Of a stretch of 64,000 nt of DNA, positions 1-12,337 are shown in pieces. The translations under genes were made by a program, and so were the position numbers. The notes below the pieces were generated by a model, which saw only the letters and a list, made by a program, of their open reading frames with translations, was not told where the DNA came from and did not search any database. Each line of letters begins with the position of its first letter. Within the stretch, counting starts at the first letter, position 1. The DNA is from Cryptomeria japonica (Eukaryota; Streptophyta; Pinopsida; Cupressales; Cupressaceae), in NCBI RefSeq assembly GCF_030272615.1, contig NC_081412.1, positions 479,413,157 through 479,477,156 of the forward strand, in the 5' to 3' direction.

Positions 1-3000
1 CATAATTTGATTTCTTTAGGGGTCGTAGGACACAATATGACCCCTTAGGACACCATAGGACCCATAAAAACCCAATATGATGTCATAAGGGGTCATATGT
101 TGTCATCAGGGGTCATATGGTGTCCCATGACCCATTAGAACACCATATGACCTCTTAAGACACCAAATTATGTCGTTAGGGGTCATATGGTGTTCTAATG
201 GGTCGTAGGACACAATATGACCCCTTAGAACACCATATGACCCCCAACAACACAATTTGGTGTCTTAAGGGGTCATATGGTGTCCTAAGGGGTCGTAGGA
301 CATAATATGACCCCTTAGGACACCATAGGACCCATAATGACCCAATATGGTGTCATAAGGAGTTGTATGTTGTCCTTAGGGGTCATATGGTGTCCCATGA
401 CCCATTAGAACACCATATGAATCCTAACGACATAATATGGTGTCTTAAGGGGTCATATGGTGTCCTAAGGGGTCGTAGGACACAACATGACCCCTTAGGA
501 CACCATAGGACCCATAACAACCCAATATATTGTCATAAGGGGTCATATGTTGTCCTTAGGGGTCATATGGTGTCCCATGACCCCTTAGGATACAATATGA
601 CCCATAACGACCCAATATGGTGTCATAACGGGTCATGTGCTGTCATTAGGGGTCATATGGTATCCCATGATCCTTTAGAATACAATATGACCCATAATGA
701 CAAATTTTGGTGTCTTAAGGGGTCATATGGTGTCTGAAAGGGTTGTAGGACACAATATGACCCCTTAGGACACCATATGACTCATAACAACCCAATATGG
801 TATCATAAGGGGTTGTATGTTGTCCTTAGGGGTGATATGGTGTCCTATGACCCCTTAGGACATAATATGACCCATAACAACATATTTTGGTGTCTTACGA
901 GGTCATATGGTGTTCTAAGGCATTGTAGGACATAATATAACCCTTTACGACACCATAGGACCCATAACGACCCAATATGGTGTCCTAAGGGGTCGTAGGA
1001 CACAATATGACCCCTTAGGACAACATATAACTCATAACAACCCAATAAGTGTCATAAGGGGTCGTATCTTGTTCTTAGGGGTCATATGGTGTCCCATGAC
1101 CTCTTAGGACAAAATATGACCCATAATGATACAATTTGGTCTCTTAAGGGGTCATATGGTGTCCTAAGGGATTTTATGGCACAATATGACCCCTTGGGAT
1201 ACCCTAGGACCCATAATAAGGGGTCATATGGTGTCCTAAGGGGTCATAGGACACAATATGACCCCTTAGGACACTATAGGATCCATAATGACCCAATATA
1301 ATGTCATAAGGGGTCGTATGTTGTCCTTGGGGGTCATATGGTGTCCCATAACTCCTTAAGAAACAATATGACCCCTTAAGACAAAATATGACCCCTTAGG
1401 AAACAATATGACCCATAACGACCCAATATGGTGTCATAAGGGGTCATATGGTGTCCCATGACCCCTTAGGACACAATATGACCCATAGCAATAAAATTTG
1501 GTGTCTTAAGGGGTCATATGGTGTCCTAAGGGGTCGTAGGACACAATATGACCCCTTAGGACACCATAGGACCCGTAACGATCCAATATGGTGTCATAAG
1601 GGGTCGTATGTTATCCTCAAGGGGTATATGGTGCCCCGTGACCCATTAGGACATCATGTGACCCCTAACGACACAATTTGGTGTCTTAAGGGGTCGTATG
1701 GTCTCCTCAAGAGTCATAGGATACAATATGACCCCTTAGCACACCATATGACCCCTAACGACATAATTTGGTGTCTTAAGGGGTCATATGGTGTCCTAAG
1801 GGGTCGTAGGACACAATGTGACCCCTTAGGACACCATATGACCCCTAATGACACAATTTAGTGTCTTAAGGGGTCATATGGTGTCCTAAGAGGTCATAGG
1901 ACACAATATGACCCCTTAGGACACCATATGACCCATAACAATACAATTTGGTGTCTTAAGGGGTCATATGGTGTCCTAAGGGGTCATAGGACATAATATG
2001 ACCCCTTAGGACACAATATGACCTATAACAACCCAATATGGTGTCATAATGGGTCGTATGTTGTCCTTAGGGGTCATATGGTGTCCCATGACCCCTTAGG
2101 ACACAATATGACCCCTTAAGAAACAATGTGACCCATAACGACCCAATATGGTGTCATAAAGGGTTGTATGTTGTCCCCAGGGGTCATACGATGTCCCATG
2201 ACCCCTTAGGACACATATGACTTATAACAACACAATTTGGTATCTTAAGGGGTCATATGGTGTCCTAAGGGGTCGTTGGCCACAATATGACCCCTTAGGA
2301 TACCATAGGACCCATAACGACCCAATATGGTGTCATACATTCTCGTATGTTGTCCTTAGGGGTCATATGGTGTCCCATGACCCCTTAGGACACAATATGA
2401 CCCATAACAACAAAATTTGGTGTCTTATAGGGTCATATGGTGTCCTAAGGGGTCGTAGGATATAATATGGCCCCTTCAAACACCATAGGGCCCATAACAA
2501 CCCAATATGGTGTTGTAAGGGGTCGTATGTTGTCGTTAGGGGTCATATGGTGTCCCATGACCCCTTAGGACACCATATGACTCATAACGACTCAATATGG
2601 TGTCATAAGGGGTTGTATGTTGTCCATAGGGGTCATATGGTGTCCCATGACCCCTTAGGACACAATATGACCCATAATGACAAAATTTTGTGTCTTAAGG
2701 GGTCCCATAGTGTTATAAGGGCTCATAGGACATAATATGACCCCTTAGGACACCATAGGACCCATAAAGACCCATTATGGTGTTCTAAGGGGTCGTATGT
2801 TGTCCTTAGGGGTCAGATGGTGTCCCATGACCCATTAGGACACCATATGACCCCTGACAACACAATTTGGTGTCTTAAGGGGTCATATGGTGTCCTAAGG
2901 GGTTGTAGGACACAATATGACCCCTTAGGACACCATATGACCCCTAACGACATAATTTGGTGTCTTAAGGGGTCATATGGTGTCCTAAGGGGTTGTAGGA

Positions 3001-3455
3001 CACAATATGACCCCTTAGGCCACCATATAACCCCTAACAACACAATTTGGTGTCTTAAGGGGTCATATGGTGTCCTAAGGGATTGTAGGACACAATATGA
3101 CCCCTTAGGACATCATAGGACCCATAACAACCAAATATGGTGTCCTAAGGGGTCGTGTGTTGTCCTTAGGGGTCATATGGTGTCCATGACCCCTTAGGAC
3201 ACCATATGACCCCTAGCGACACCATATGGTGTCATAAGGGGTCATATGAACTATAAGGACACCGTATAGAATCGTAAAGGGTCATATTGTGTCCTAAGTG
3301 GTCATATGGTGTCTTAAAGGGGTCATATGACACAATATGACCCCTTAGAATATAGTATGACCCATAACGACACAATTTGGTGTCTTAAGGGGTTATATGG
3401 TGTCCTAAGGGGTTGTAGGACACAATATGACCCCTTAGGACACCATAGGACCCAT
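1..3455. repeat. 90-bp palindromic satellite array
   Basis: Tandem array of about 38 monomers; equivalent blocks recur at exactly 90-bp steps (for example at 2881, 2971 and 3061), with multiples of 90 elsewhere. The unit carries GGTCATATGGTGTCCTAAGG and, after a short spacer, its reverse complement CCTTAGGACACCATATGACC, so each monomer is an inverted repeat able to form a hairpin or cruciform. A third block (CCTAACGACACAATTTGG) completes the unit. Two main variants alternate (TGTCCCATGACC and TGTCCTAAGGGG types), giving a higher-order pattern of 90 and 180 bp. The length is a multiple of three and stops are rare, so chance open frames occur on both strands and encode similar 30-residue repeats. 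I read this as non-coding satellite. The array is cut off by the window start. Confidence 0.93.
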
Positions 3456-3576
3456 AATCTCTCTTTCTCTCTCCCCTAATCTCTCTATCTCTCTCTCTCC
3501 CTTCCCACTCCCCATCTCTCTCTCCCTTCACCCTCCCCATCTCTCTATCTCTCTCTCTTTATCTCTCTATATCCCC

Positions 3577-3621
<45 letters not shown>

Positions 3622-3645
3622 CTAATCTCTTTATCTCTCTCTCCC

Positions 3646-3697
<52 letters not shown>
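3456..3697. repeat. Pyrimidine (CT)n tract at satellite edge
   Basis: About 240 bp almost entirely of C and T on the plus strand: long CT runs broken by CCCC, TTAAT and ATCTC variants. It directly follows the last satellite monomer, which breaks off in CCCATAATC. Confidence 0.9.
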
Positions 3698-4669
3698 TAA
3701 TATCATATACTAATTTATTTATAAATTAAAATATTTAAAAACAATAGATTAATTATGTGCAAATTTAGTTAAGATATCCAATTTTATCAGATTGTACAAA
3801 TTTCAAATTTTGGCTCGGGAATGCTTTGGGATTTGTCTTGGAAGTGATAAGCCTAGAAAGTCAATTGAAAAAATGTGTTTTTCAATATTCCTTGATTTTC
3901 TAGACTTTACACTAGTGGCTGATGACTTTTTTTGTAGCCAAAATTGATAAAACGAAAAGGGTTTTTTAAGGACGTTCTCAAATTTCCAACAATATAAGTC
4001 TTGTCTTATTTCGACTTTAATAAATAATTATAATTTATTTTCTAATTGAATTCTGACAATAATCCTGATTGATAGACTGATTGAAAAACACTCATAACTT
4101 TCAAATGGTATAACATTTTTTGAATCCTAAACATGCATCACATTCTATTCTTCATCTACTATAGGGAAACATTTATAAAAAAAAATTCATAAGGTTTTGA
4201 CCAAGTTAAGGTGGTCAGACGTACGAGTTTCTGAATTTCTGAAAAGTTATAATAAAAAATTCACAAATAATTATTTACTTTATAAAAAATTATAAAAAAA
4301 ATATTTGTCACATCCAGACATGAGTCTAATACTTATATTATAAATATTATAAAAAAAATTATGATTTGATTGTGATTAGGGTGGTCAGACATACGTCTAC
4401 TTCTTATCTTTTTCTTGAAATTTTAGTACCACTGCATTGAAATTTGAAATTTTCATTAGATAGGATTTTTTTTTTCAAAAAACACTAGTAGCTTAGAAAC
4501 TGCATTCAATTTTCTATAGATTCTCTTCTTACATATTTTAAAAATAATGTTCACATCTTATTCAAATTTTCATGTCAAGTTGCATAACTCTGATTTTATG
4601 AAATTTCATTGTCACTTAAGGGCCTATTTTGGCACACCATGATCCTGCACATACCCCTGTGATACCAAT
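3698..4669 (-). other. AT-rich stretch, probable leftover interior of a minus-strand retroelement
   Basis: No credible gene. Two related copies of a short motif (GGTGGTCAGACGTACG at about 4210 and GGTGGTCAGACATACG at about 4381) lie 170 bp apart. An imperfect hairpin sits near 3850-3915. The right end holds a primer-binding-site-like sequence next to an LTR, so at least the last few hundred bases are probably internal retroelement sequence read on the minus strand. The rest is unexplained. Confidence 0.4.
4654..4667 (-). other. Primer-binding-site-like sequence (initiator tRNA-Met type)
   Basis: Read on the minus strand this is TGGTATCACAGGGG, starting 2 bases beyond the LTR end. Plant LTR retrotransposons primed by initiator methionine tRNA carry TGGTATCAGAGC here, so eight bases match before the first mismatch. 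It makes the adjoining 4670-5771 block the 5' LTR of a minus-strand element whose body would extend leftward. Confidence 0.6.
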
Positions 4670-5771
4670 TGTTGGAATCAAGGAACACTGAGAGTTGGGG
4701 GGGTGAATTAGTGTTATGCAATCTTTAACATTATTAATCCGATTCTTCAACTATGCAATACAAATCAACAAAAGAAACATGCAAACACATAAGGAAAATA
4801 TCTACAACACCATAACACCAGGATTTTTTGGTGGAAACCCAATTAAGGGAAAAAACATAGTGGGATTGAGACCCACAATATTAATATACTCTGTTAGAAG
4901 TTTAGAAATATTACATAAGGGGATTACACATGCATTTAGGCACACTACCTAGAGCTCACTGCTCAATTTACAATAAGGGCTACAACTCCAGAAGGCTCAC
5001 TACCTTACAAAAGATAATTGGAATGTCTGAATTGATAAACAACATCTGAAAAAATTCAAAATACAGTTTTGGTTAAGCACAAAGTACATTGCTCTATTAT
5101 GCTATTATGGTGTATTCCAGAGCACAAGTCCTTTACTTGAGCACATGAAACTGCACATAATCACTCACAAATTCTTTCCACAAAACCATCGATATAAAAA
5201 ATGACAATATCAATCGTTCTTATATATCTGTAACATCAAATTAGGTCTTCAACATGTCGACCCAAAAACACATAATGCACAAATGAAATGTGTTCTCCAA
5301 GTCGGCTGAATTGAACCAAAATAATCATGCGGACCAAAAAGAGTTGTCCACACACTTTCTACATATCAGCTAAACATTCTCAAACACAATTACAACCACC
5401 AAAGTCGATCCACATAATCTGTACAACAATTAACCACATGAGACTTCTTATGAACGTTGTTCTACCCAAAAATCTTTATACCAGAGCTTCCAACTCACTC
5501 AAGAATTATCACCGGAGGCCACAAACCAAGAATAAGGTAAATAACACTTCCATAAAGCTTCTGACAGATCTGTAACCCAAAATATTTAATAGAAATGTAA
5601 CACCAACCAAATTACTGTATACTACCAGATGTCCTGTTTTAGCTCACCGAACCTCACCAAAGCTCAATCACACTTCTGGTATGAACAAATAATGAACTGC
5701 AGATGGGATTTCTGATATCAGTTTCCATCAATGACAACATCTGATCATCTAGGCATTGTCTCTTGCCAACA
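4670..5771 (-). mobile_element. 5' LTR of a truncated minus-strand LTR retrotransposon
   Basis: Bounded by TGTTGGAATC on the left and TTGCCAACA on the right, the usual TG...CA ends with short inverted repeats. The primer-binding-site-like sequence lies just left, so sense is minus. Near the left (sense 3') edge is CTGAGAG followed by a G-run and GGTGAATTAG, a signature shared with the LTRs at 8345 and 42987. The base after the right end begins LINE-A ORF1, so this element probably inserted into LINE-A. The 5 bases right (TTTTC) do not match the 5 bases left (CCAAT). That is expected, because the left edge is an internal LTR/body junction; the other end of the element is not recognisable. No coding capacity. 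Confidence 0.72.
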
Positions 5772-6127
5772 TTTTCTACTCTATCTCTAGAGGAGAATCT
5801 TTCAGATAATGTTGAGGGTGGTCTTGAAGGGAATGCTTGTCCTATTTCATAGACCCCATTGTCTACAATTTCTCCTTTGGTTTCTCCTTTGAAGAGGGGG
5901 ACAAAACCTAAGTCTTTTAAAATTCAACAAGAGGATTGTTGCAAGCCACCTTATTTTCATCGAGTGGTTCTATAAAAGATAAGAAAAAGGGAAAGTTTAG
6001 TCCTTCGATGACTAGGTTTGTTGCTTCAAAATGTAATTTGCAAGTAGAGTTTGTTGCAGGGAGTCCTTCATCGCCCCAAAAAAATCGGTTAGAGAGGAGA
6101 GGTGAGACATCTCCTCAAGGGAAATGA
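5772..6127 (+). pseudogene. LINE-A ORF1 C-terminal remnant
   Basis: The frame from 5772 reads a Ser/Pro/Lys-rich tail with one stop near 5852 and a frameshift near 5935, then continues in another frame to a TGA at 6125-6127. Its last bases overlap the presumed ORF2 start as ATGA (6124-6127). The N-terminal part (the RNA-binding DUF4283-like region seen in LINE-B) is missing, cut off by the LTR on the left. Placement as ORF1 rests on position and composition, not on a recognised domain. Confidence 0.6.
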
Positions 6128-8344
6128 GGGTCATATTGTGAAACTTTAGGGGCTTAAATACCCCTAACAAAAGACTCTTAATTAAGAATCAATTAGATGT
6201 AATAGGGTTTGTTATAGCTCTCATTCAGGAAACTAAGTTGTCTTTAGGTGTGTCTGATGCGTTGTTTGGATCTTGGAGGATGTGGAAGTCTTACTCCTTA
6301 TCCTCAGTTGGGGCATCTAGTGGTCTTGTAGTTATTTGGAATGATAAGTGTGTCAATATCCACTTGATATCCCTAGACAATAATTGGATGCTTGTGCTTG
6401 TCAACAACAAGATTTTAGATTGTAAGTTATGGCTTTTTAATGTCTTTGGGCCGGTTAGTTCCCTTGATAAAAAAATATTATGGGATCATTTGTCTTTGGC
6501 CTCTCATCCTTGAAGGGATTAATAGAGGATTTTTGGGGGTGATTTTATTGCAATCTTGAACTCTTTGAAAAATATGGGGGGCATCATTCCTCCTAAAAGA
6601 GTACTTACAGACTTTAATGTCTTTGTGCAGTCTAATTGCCTCATTGATTGTGTTTTGAAATAAGGATCCTTTACCTGGACTAATAAGAGATTAGTCTTTC
6701 ATCAAACAACTGAGAGATTGGATAGGTTTTTTCTCTCGGATAATTGGCTATCACAAAATTTAGACTTTTTTGCTTCCATTCTTCCTATCTGGGGTCTAAT
6801 CAATTTCTTATTCAACTTACAATTTTTGAGGACGGAACCCCTATGAAATATCCCTTTAGGTTTGAGTCTATGTGGTTTCATGATGCTTCTTTCATCCCTT
6901 TATTGAAATTGTGGTGGGAATCAACTCTATTTGTTATGGGGTCAATTGGCTAAGAAACTTTAGTTTTTAAAGTTAAAAATCAAAGAGTGGAATAAAATTC
7001 ATTTTAAGAATATTTTGAGGAAAAATTTAGATTAGAAAATGAGATTTTGTTTTGAATGAAAAATTTGTTGCACAAGGCATGGATTCTGGTTCCTTTCAAA
7101 GGAAGAAGACTCTTTCTGCACAACTAGAAGGGGTGTTGCATCGTGAGGAAGTTTATTCAAAATGAAAGTCTAGGGAAATTTGGTTGAAGGAGGGGGATAG
7201 GAACAATAGATTTTTTTATGCTTCTGCTAAGCAGAGACAACAGAGAAATTGGATCACTTCAATCCAGGATATTAATGGTAAATTATTTGAAGATAGGGAT
7301 GCTATTAGCTCTGAAGCTATTAGTATTTTTAAGAATCTCTTATCAGCTGAGCCTAGAGTTTCAAGTAATAATATTGTGGCCTTAATCCCTTCTTGTGTGA
7401 CTAGAGAGGATAACACATTTTTTATGGCTGAATTTTCTATAGAAGAGTTAAAGGAGGTAGTTTTTTTCCATGGCACCAGATAAAGCTCCTGGGCCAGATG
7501 ACTTCATGACATTATTCTTTTAGAAGTGTTGGGATTTTTTAGGTCGTTACATTCTTTTAGCACTTGAGGAATCTAGAAGGAATGGTTCTATTCTTAGGGA
7601 GTTCAATACCACCTTTATTGCTCTCATTCCTAAGGTTGTCATCCTTGATTCTTTTACTCAATTCATATCGATATCCTTAGGTAATACTATCTATAAGATT
7701 TTTACTAAGGCTATTTCAAGAAGATTAGCAGTAATCATTCCCAAAGTGGTGTCTAATGAGCAAGGTGGATTTGTCCTAGGGAGAAAAACACCTGAAGGGG
7801 CCATTATTTCTCATGATGTTTTAAATTTTGTCATGTCTGATAGAATCCCCTCAATGGTGCTAAAATTGGATATGATGAAGGATTACAAGAGAGTCAATTG
7901 GGGTTTTTTGGTTGATATTCATAAGAAGTTTGGCTTCTCCCCAAAATGGGTAAAGTGGGTGTATACTTGCATTTCTACAGCTCGGTTTTTTAGTCCTTCT
8001 TAATGGGTCTCCTTATGGGTTTTTGGAATCTTCTAGAGGAGTGAGGAAAGGTGATCCTCTTTTTTCCTTCTTATTCATTATAATGATGGAGGGGCTTAGT
8101 AGAAATATTAGAGTAGCTTCCTTATCTAACACTTGGAAGGGAGTGAGGTTACCCAATGTTGATACTCCTTTTACCCACTACTTATTTGTAGATGACACAC
8201 TATTGTTTGGACAAGCCTCTATTAGGGAATCAAGAATTATTAAAGAGGTCATTGTTGATTATGTTTCTACTTCAGATCATCTTGTGAATGCAAATAAGTC
8301 AAAAGTTTTTTTCATGAATGTCCCTACTTTAGTGTAGTCTTGGT
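6124..8344 (+). pseudogene. LINE-A ORF2, endonuclease and reverse transcriptase part
   Basis: ORF2 probably starts at ATG 6124, followed by MRVIL, a TGA in place of the usual Trp, then NFRGLN, the conserved start of L1-type endonucleases. The endonuclease metal-site motif QETK follows at about 6230 and GDF near 6539. Reverse transcriptase is seen at about 7690-8330: LKLDM (first catalytic Asp), RGVRKGDPL and FVDD in place of the usual Y/F-ADD. Frameshifts near 6510, 6960, 7480 and 8000 and several in-frame stops break it. The frame is open to 8334, then a TAG (probably a former CAG) and TCT TGG run into the LTR insertion. It continues at 15984. Confidence 0.85.
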
Positions 8345-8661
8345 TGTTAGACATAGTGTACCACTGAGAGGAGGGTGAATCCGTGGTTTCCAAAAATGCT
8401 TTCACCTTTTGATCCTAAGAGTGAGTACCGATTAGCAAAGCAAACACAAGTAAACCTACTAGTAAGATAATGCAAGACTCCACAATGAAATCACACAAAG
8501 GCACACCACATGACAATAGTATATACGAGGAAAACACAAGATGGGAAAAACCTTGGTGAGAAAAGTTGTTGGAGTTTACTGCTCCAATCCAACCTCACAA
8601 TAAAAGCACTGGTTACAACGTTTAGGGCATCAACCCAAGGAGAACCACTCCTGATTTAGGG

Positions 8662-9434
8662 TGTAGACACCTAAAATTGTCCTGCCTAATTAGATAAATA
8701 TTTTTATTTATTTAATTACTTTAGCCTAGTTCTTCTATTAATTAAATAAATCTATTTATTTAATTAATTCATTTATCCTCTTCTAGCCTTATTTCTCATT
8801 TAAATAAATACATTTATTTATTTAAATTATCCTTTTCCTTAATTAAATAAATACTTTTATTTATTTAATTGATCCCACTTCTTCTATTAATTAAATAAAT
8901 CTTTATTTATTTAATTAATTCATTAACCTTTTCTACCTATGACACATGTCATTCATCTCTTATTTCTTCTACCTACCCTCTCATTATTTTCTTATTTCCT
9001 CTATCTACCCTCTAATCATAGCCAACCATTTATCTTTTACACCTCTTAATCTTATCCCTCCATTTCTTATGGTGTCTTCTATATAAGGAGATGCTTCTTT
9101 CATTATTAATCTGAATGATTACTCGACTACACTAGCATTCAAACTTTCATATGTGATCTAGCTATCAACCACATTTTCGTTCTTTGTTGAGCTCTTGTGC
9201 ACATATAAAATCTGAGAGCAAATATATCAAGCAAGATCAATGGAGATAGGAAGAATGGAGATTCAAACCCTATTGTACATGTGATGGTATAATCTTTGTG
9301 ATTTCATTTGATTTGCATTGTCTTAGGTAATCTTCATATGTTATGGTGGATCTTTATTGATTGTTAGGCTAGGGTTTTGTGGTTGAATATATTTAGTCTT
9401 TCAATATTGTTGTTATCCATTTTCACCATAAACA
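8662..9434. mobile_element. Solo LTR (773 bp) nested in the 8345-15978 element
   Basis: Begins TGTAGACACC and ends CACCATAAACA. The 5 bases outside each end are TAGGG (8657-8661 and 9435-9439), an exact target duplication. The sequence left (ACTCCTGATT) and right (GCACCAACCC) belongs to the host LTR, whose repeated GCACCAACCCAAGGAG phrase is interrupted. A TATA-like CTATATAAGG lies at about 9079. The first third contains five AT-rich palindromes, described separately. Confidence 0.9.
8688..8920. repeat. Five spaced AT-rich palindromes in an LTR
   Basis: Five copies of a self-complementary motif of the form TTAATTAAATAAAT-(2-6 nt)-ATTTATTTAATTAA at 8688-8717, 8737-8769, 8798-8827, 8839-8870 and 8886-8920. 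They are separated by short pyrimidine-rich spacers, so centres fall 40-60 bp apart. In an LTR with a TATA-like box further right, they lie where upstream promoter elements would be. Function is unknown. Confidence 0.85.
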
Positions 9435-11188
9435 TAGGGCACCAACCCAAGGAGCACCAACTCCTGATTTAGGGCACCAACCCAAGGAGCATCAACCTCT
9501 GCATCGAGCTCCAACTCAGTGAGATACAATAGATAAAATCTATACAATAATTATAATCTAGTTACAAATGAGTTTTGTAACCCCACAAATATGTTTCTTC
9601 ACTGGTCCACCTTTGCTCTACTCTCTACCGGTTCTCTTCTCACTTTCTCTAACTTTTCTTCTATTCAACCTCTGCCTTGTCTTCTCTCTTCTCACTCTCT
9701 TCCTCTGCTCAGCTCTGCTCACTGTTGCCCCCTTATCGATTCAAGCTCTATCGATTTTCTTCCTTACCACCTGGTTATCAGTTACTTCCATAGTACTGAT
9801 TAAACCCTGCTCAATCCTTGCCTGTTGCTGTTTCTCTCCTGCTAGTTCTAACACTACAGGTTCTCTTGACTGATGTACTTCTTGCAACTTACTGGAATCT
9901 CAGACCTTTACTAGTTAGTCCCTTGCTAAGCCTTCTTACCAGTTGCATCTCCAAAATGCTCAGTTTCTTAACTCTCATAGTTATGTTAACTCTTTTCATT
10001 CAACTAGCATCACACCTCTTGGCAGCATCCTCAACAACTTATTTCATCTAATTTGACTTGCATATTTATAAGCAAGTTTTCTCGCCAAAAAACAATTCAA
10101 ACTTCAAGCGGTTAGGGTTTTTTCATTGACCTCAAGGAAAACAAAATCCAATCAAATCTCCTTCTAGAAATCCCCACCTGCAACAACTCAATCAATCTTC
10201 GCCAATCTCATGGCTTCCAATATACATTTTCTAAGTTTAGCAAATATAGACAATCTATTGGAAAGGCACTTGGTCAAACACAATAAATGGTTCAGTAGAT
10301 TGCATCACCAACCTCATTCTGCACCTGGACATTTCGCATTGATCGATGCCTCCCTTCGATCACCTCTGCTCGACCTTCCTCGAGCCGCACACCTCTGCAA
10401 CATATCCCCTTATTTACGAGGTCTTCATTTAATGTCGACCAACTCTGCAACAGCCTTGTCAATGCACACTCCATCTACTACTTCATGCATGTCTTCTACC
10501 TCGACTCCACGTGGCACCTTTGTTGACATCCACCTTAGCTTGCTATATCGATTCAACATGGTCACCGACCAATATCACACACCCGGTGTATGCTTCATAC
10601 TATTGGTCCCTCTTTGCTTACCGGCTCTCTAACCCTATCGGTATATCTTGCCTTGTTGGTTAACATTCATACCTTCACCTTCCTTGTACTGGTGGATCAT
10701 GTCAGCCCGACCATTAATTATGTCGGTCCTCAGCAACAATCTCATATGACACACCAAGTGCAACATCATTAGACTAAGAGCACTTAACTTTTGTCTCTTT
10801 GTCCTCTTAGCAGTATGCCGGTATGTCACGAACCCTATTTTTCCATAATTATTTAATTAGGAAAATAATGTTTATTTTTCGCAAATGAAATGAAATTGGA
10901 ATTGTCAATTAAATAAGATAGGAAATCGTATGCACTAAAATAATTTATATATAATCGAATGATTAGTAATAATTTTTATTGAAAATTGGGATCATCATTG
11001 CTGATGAGCAATTGAGTGCAAGTGAATGTAGGAACTGGTGAACGCAGATGAAGGCGAGAACATGGTTCAGGTAGAGTTGTCTTAGCTCTTGTATTTCGTT
11101 AGAATAGATGGAATCTCTCACACACCATATTAGGATTTATAATTTGCATCTTGTAATGATGGATGATTTAAATAACCTTATTTGAATG

Positions 11189-11507
11189 CTTTTGATTATG
11201 GGAAAAATAGGTTTTGAAGGGGTCTTGAAACCCTTTACAAAAGATCCTTAAAAGATAATAGCATTAAGAAACATTAAAAGACATTTTGCCAAAAAACCAG
11301 CACAGTTCTAGGCAAAAAATAGCATAAAAGCCCAACAAAACCAACAACATCAAACCATAACAGAAAAAAGACAAAAGACAAATTACTTAATGTTTTTAAC
11401 GACATTAGCCAAATTTTCGCTAATCCCTTGCAAATCTTTAATATTATCCCTAAGCTTAGGGATATCCTTGGAAGAGGCCAAAGCATCTTTTTTCATGCTC
11501 GCCCTTG
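11189..11507 (-). mobile_element. 5'-truncated LINE 3' tail with target duplication
   Basis: On the minus strand it encodes the end of a LINE protein (MKKDALASSKDIPK to LANVVKNIK then a stop), then a T-rich 3' UTR with the phrase GTAAAGGGTTTCAAGACCCC and the tail ATAATCAAAA. TTATTTGAATG flanks both sides (11178-11188 and 11508-11518), an 11-bp target duplication typical of target-primed reverse transcription. It interrupts the 10824-15022 segment. Confidence 0.83.
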
Positions 11508-12044
11508 TTATTTGAATGTTTGTTTAAATTGGAATGATGAATTTGGAATGAGTATTAGATTGATTTAAATATTTATACATGTGCATTGATTGCATGATTT
11601 GAGTGGTGATTGAGTAAATCTAAGTTGCATAAGTGATTGTGAAATATTATGCTTTATTGTTAAAAGAGATGAAATGTGTAAATGATTTAAAAATGAATAT
11701 TGACCCTAGGTTTATATGTTCTTTTTTTGTTCAGATATGTATAAATGCATGAAATATCGTACTTATGAATTTACTTTGGTAATTTGACAATAGTATAAAA
11801 TATATATGTATATGAGAAATTGATTCAATCATATACATAAATATCTATATAGTTATAAATATCCAATTATTGTGAAATATGATTACTTCATGAATTTTGC
11901 TTATACCTACGTAATCATTTGAGATTAAAATAAATATATATATGTATATGAATTCTAATAATAATTCGATCATGTACTTGTAAATGTGTATGCAATTATT
12001 GTATATGTAAATAGATTTATGAAATTAAATTATTTAATGAAAAA

Positions 12045-12114
12045 CCAATATATATATATATATATATATATAATTATAGAAAAGGGTTTATTAAAGAATA
12101 TGTTATCAAGTTTA

Positions 12115-12148
<34 letters not shown>

Positions 12149-12337
12149 TATATATAATATGAAAAGTCATTATTTATTTATATATATATATAGATATAAA
12201 TTAAAATAAAAATAAAAGTAAAACAAATTATAAAAAAATAATAAAGGACAGTAGTGGTGGGTTAAGTTGTTTAAAAATATATATATATATATATAATAAA
12301 CAATAACAAGGGTGGTCGATAGTAATATTGACCACCC
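12045..12337. repeat. TA microsatellites and a short hairpin
   Basis: TA runs at about 12050-12073, 12121-12147, 12179-12192 and 12276-12295. Just after them, GGGTGGTC (12310-12317) pairs with GACCACCC (12330-12337) around a 12-base loop. A diverged inverted copy of the same words follows up to about 12392 (GGTCAGTATTACCACCAACC). Confidence 0.75.

Noticed and set aside
363-3197. Open frames of 60-137 codons on both strands encoding repeated DPLGHH/KGSYGVLRG-type peptides
   Set aside because: They follow the 90-bp satellite period, occur on both strands because the monomer is palindromic, and have no domain or start context. They are chance frames.
4670-5771. Solo LTR with its own target duplication
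   Set aside because: Flanking 5-mers differ (CCAAT and TTTTC), and a primer-binding-site-like sequence adjoins the left edge, so it is one LTR of a larger truncated element.
9568-10632. Leu/Ser-rich frames that look like membrane proteins
   Set aside because: They lie within the nested LTR insertion, overlap each other in different frames, and their composition follows the CT-rich DNA.
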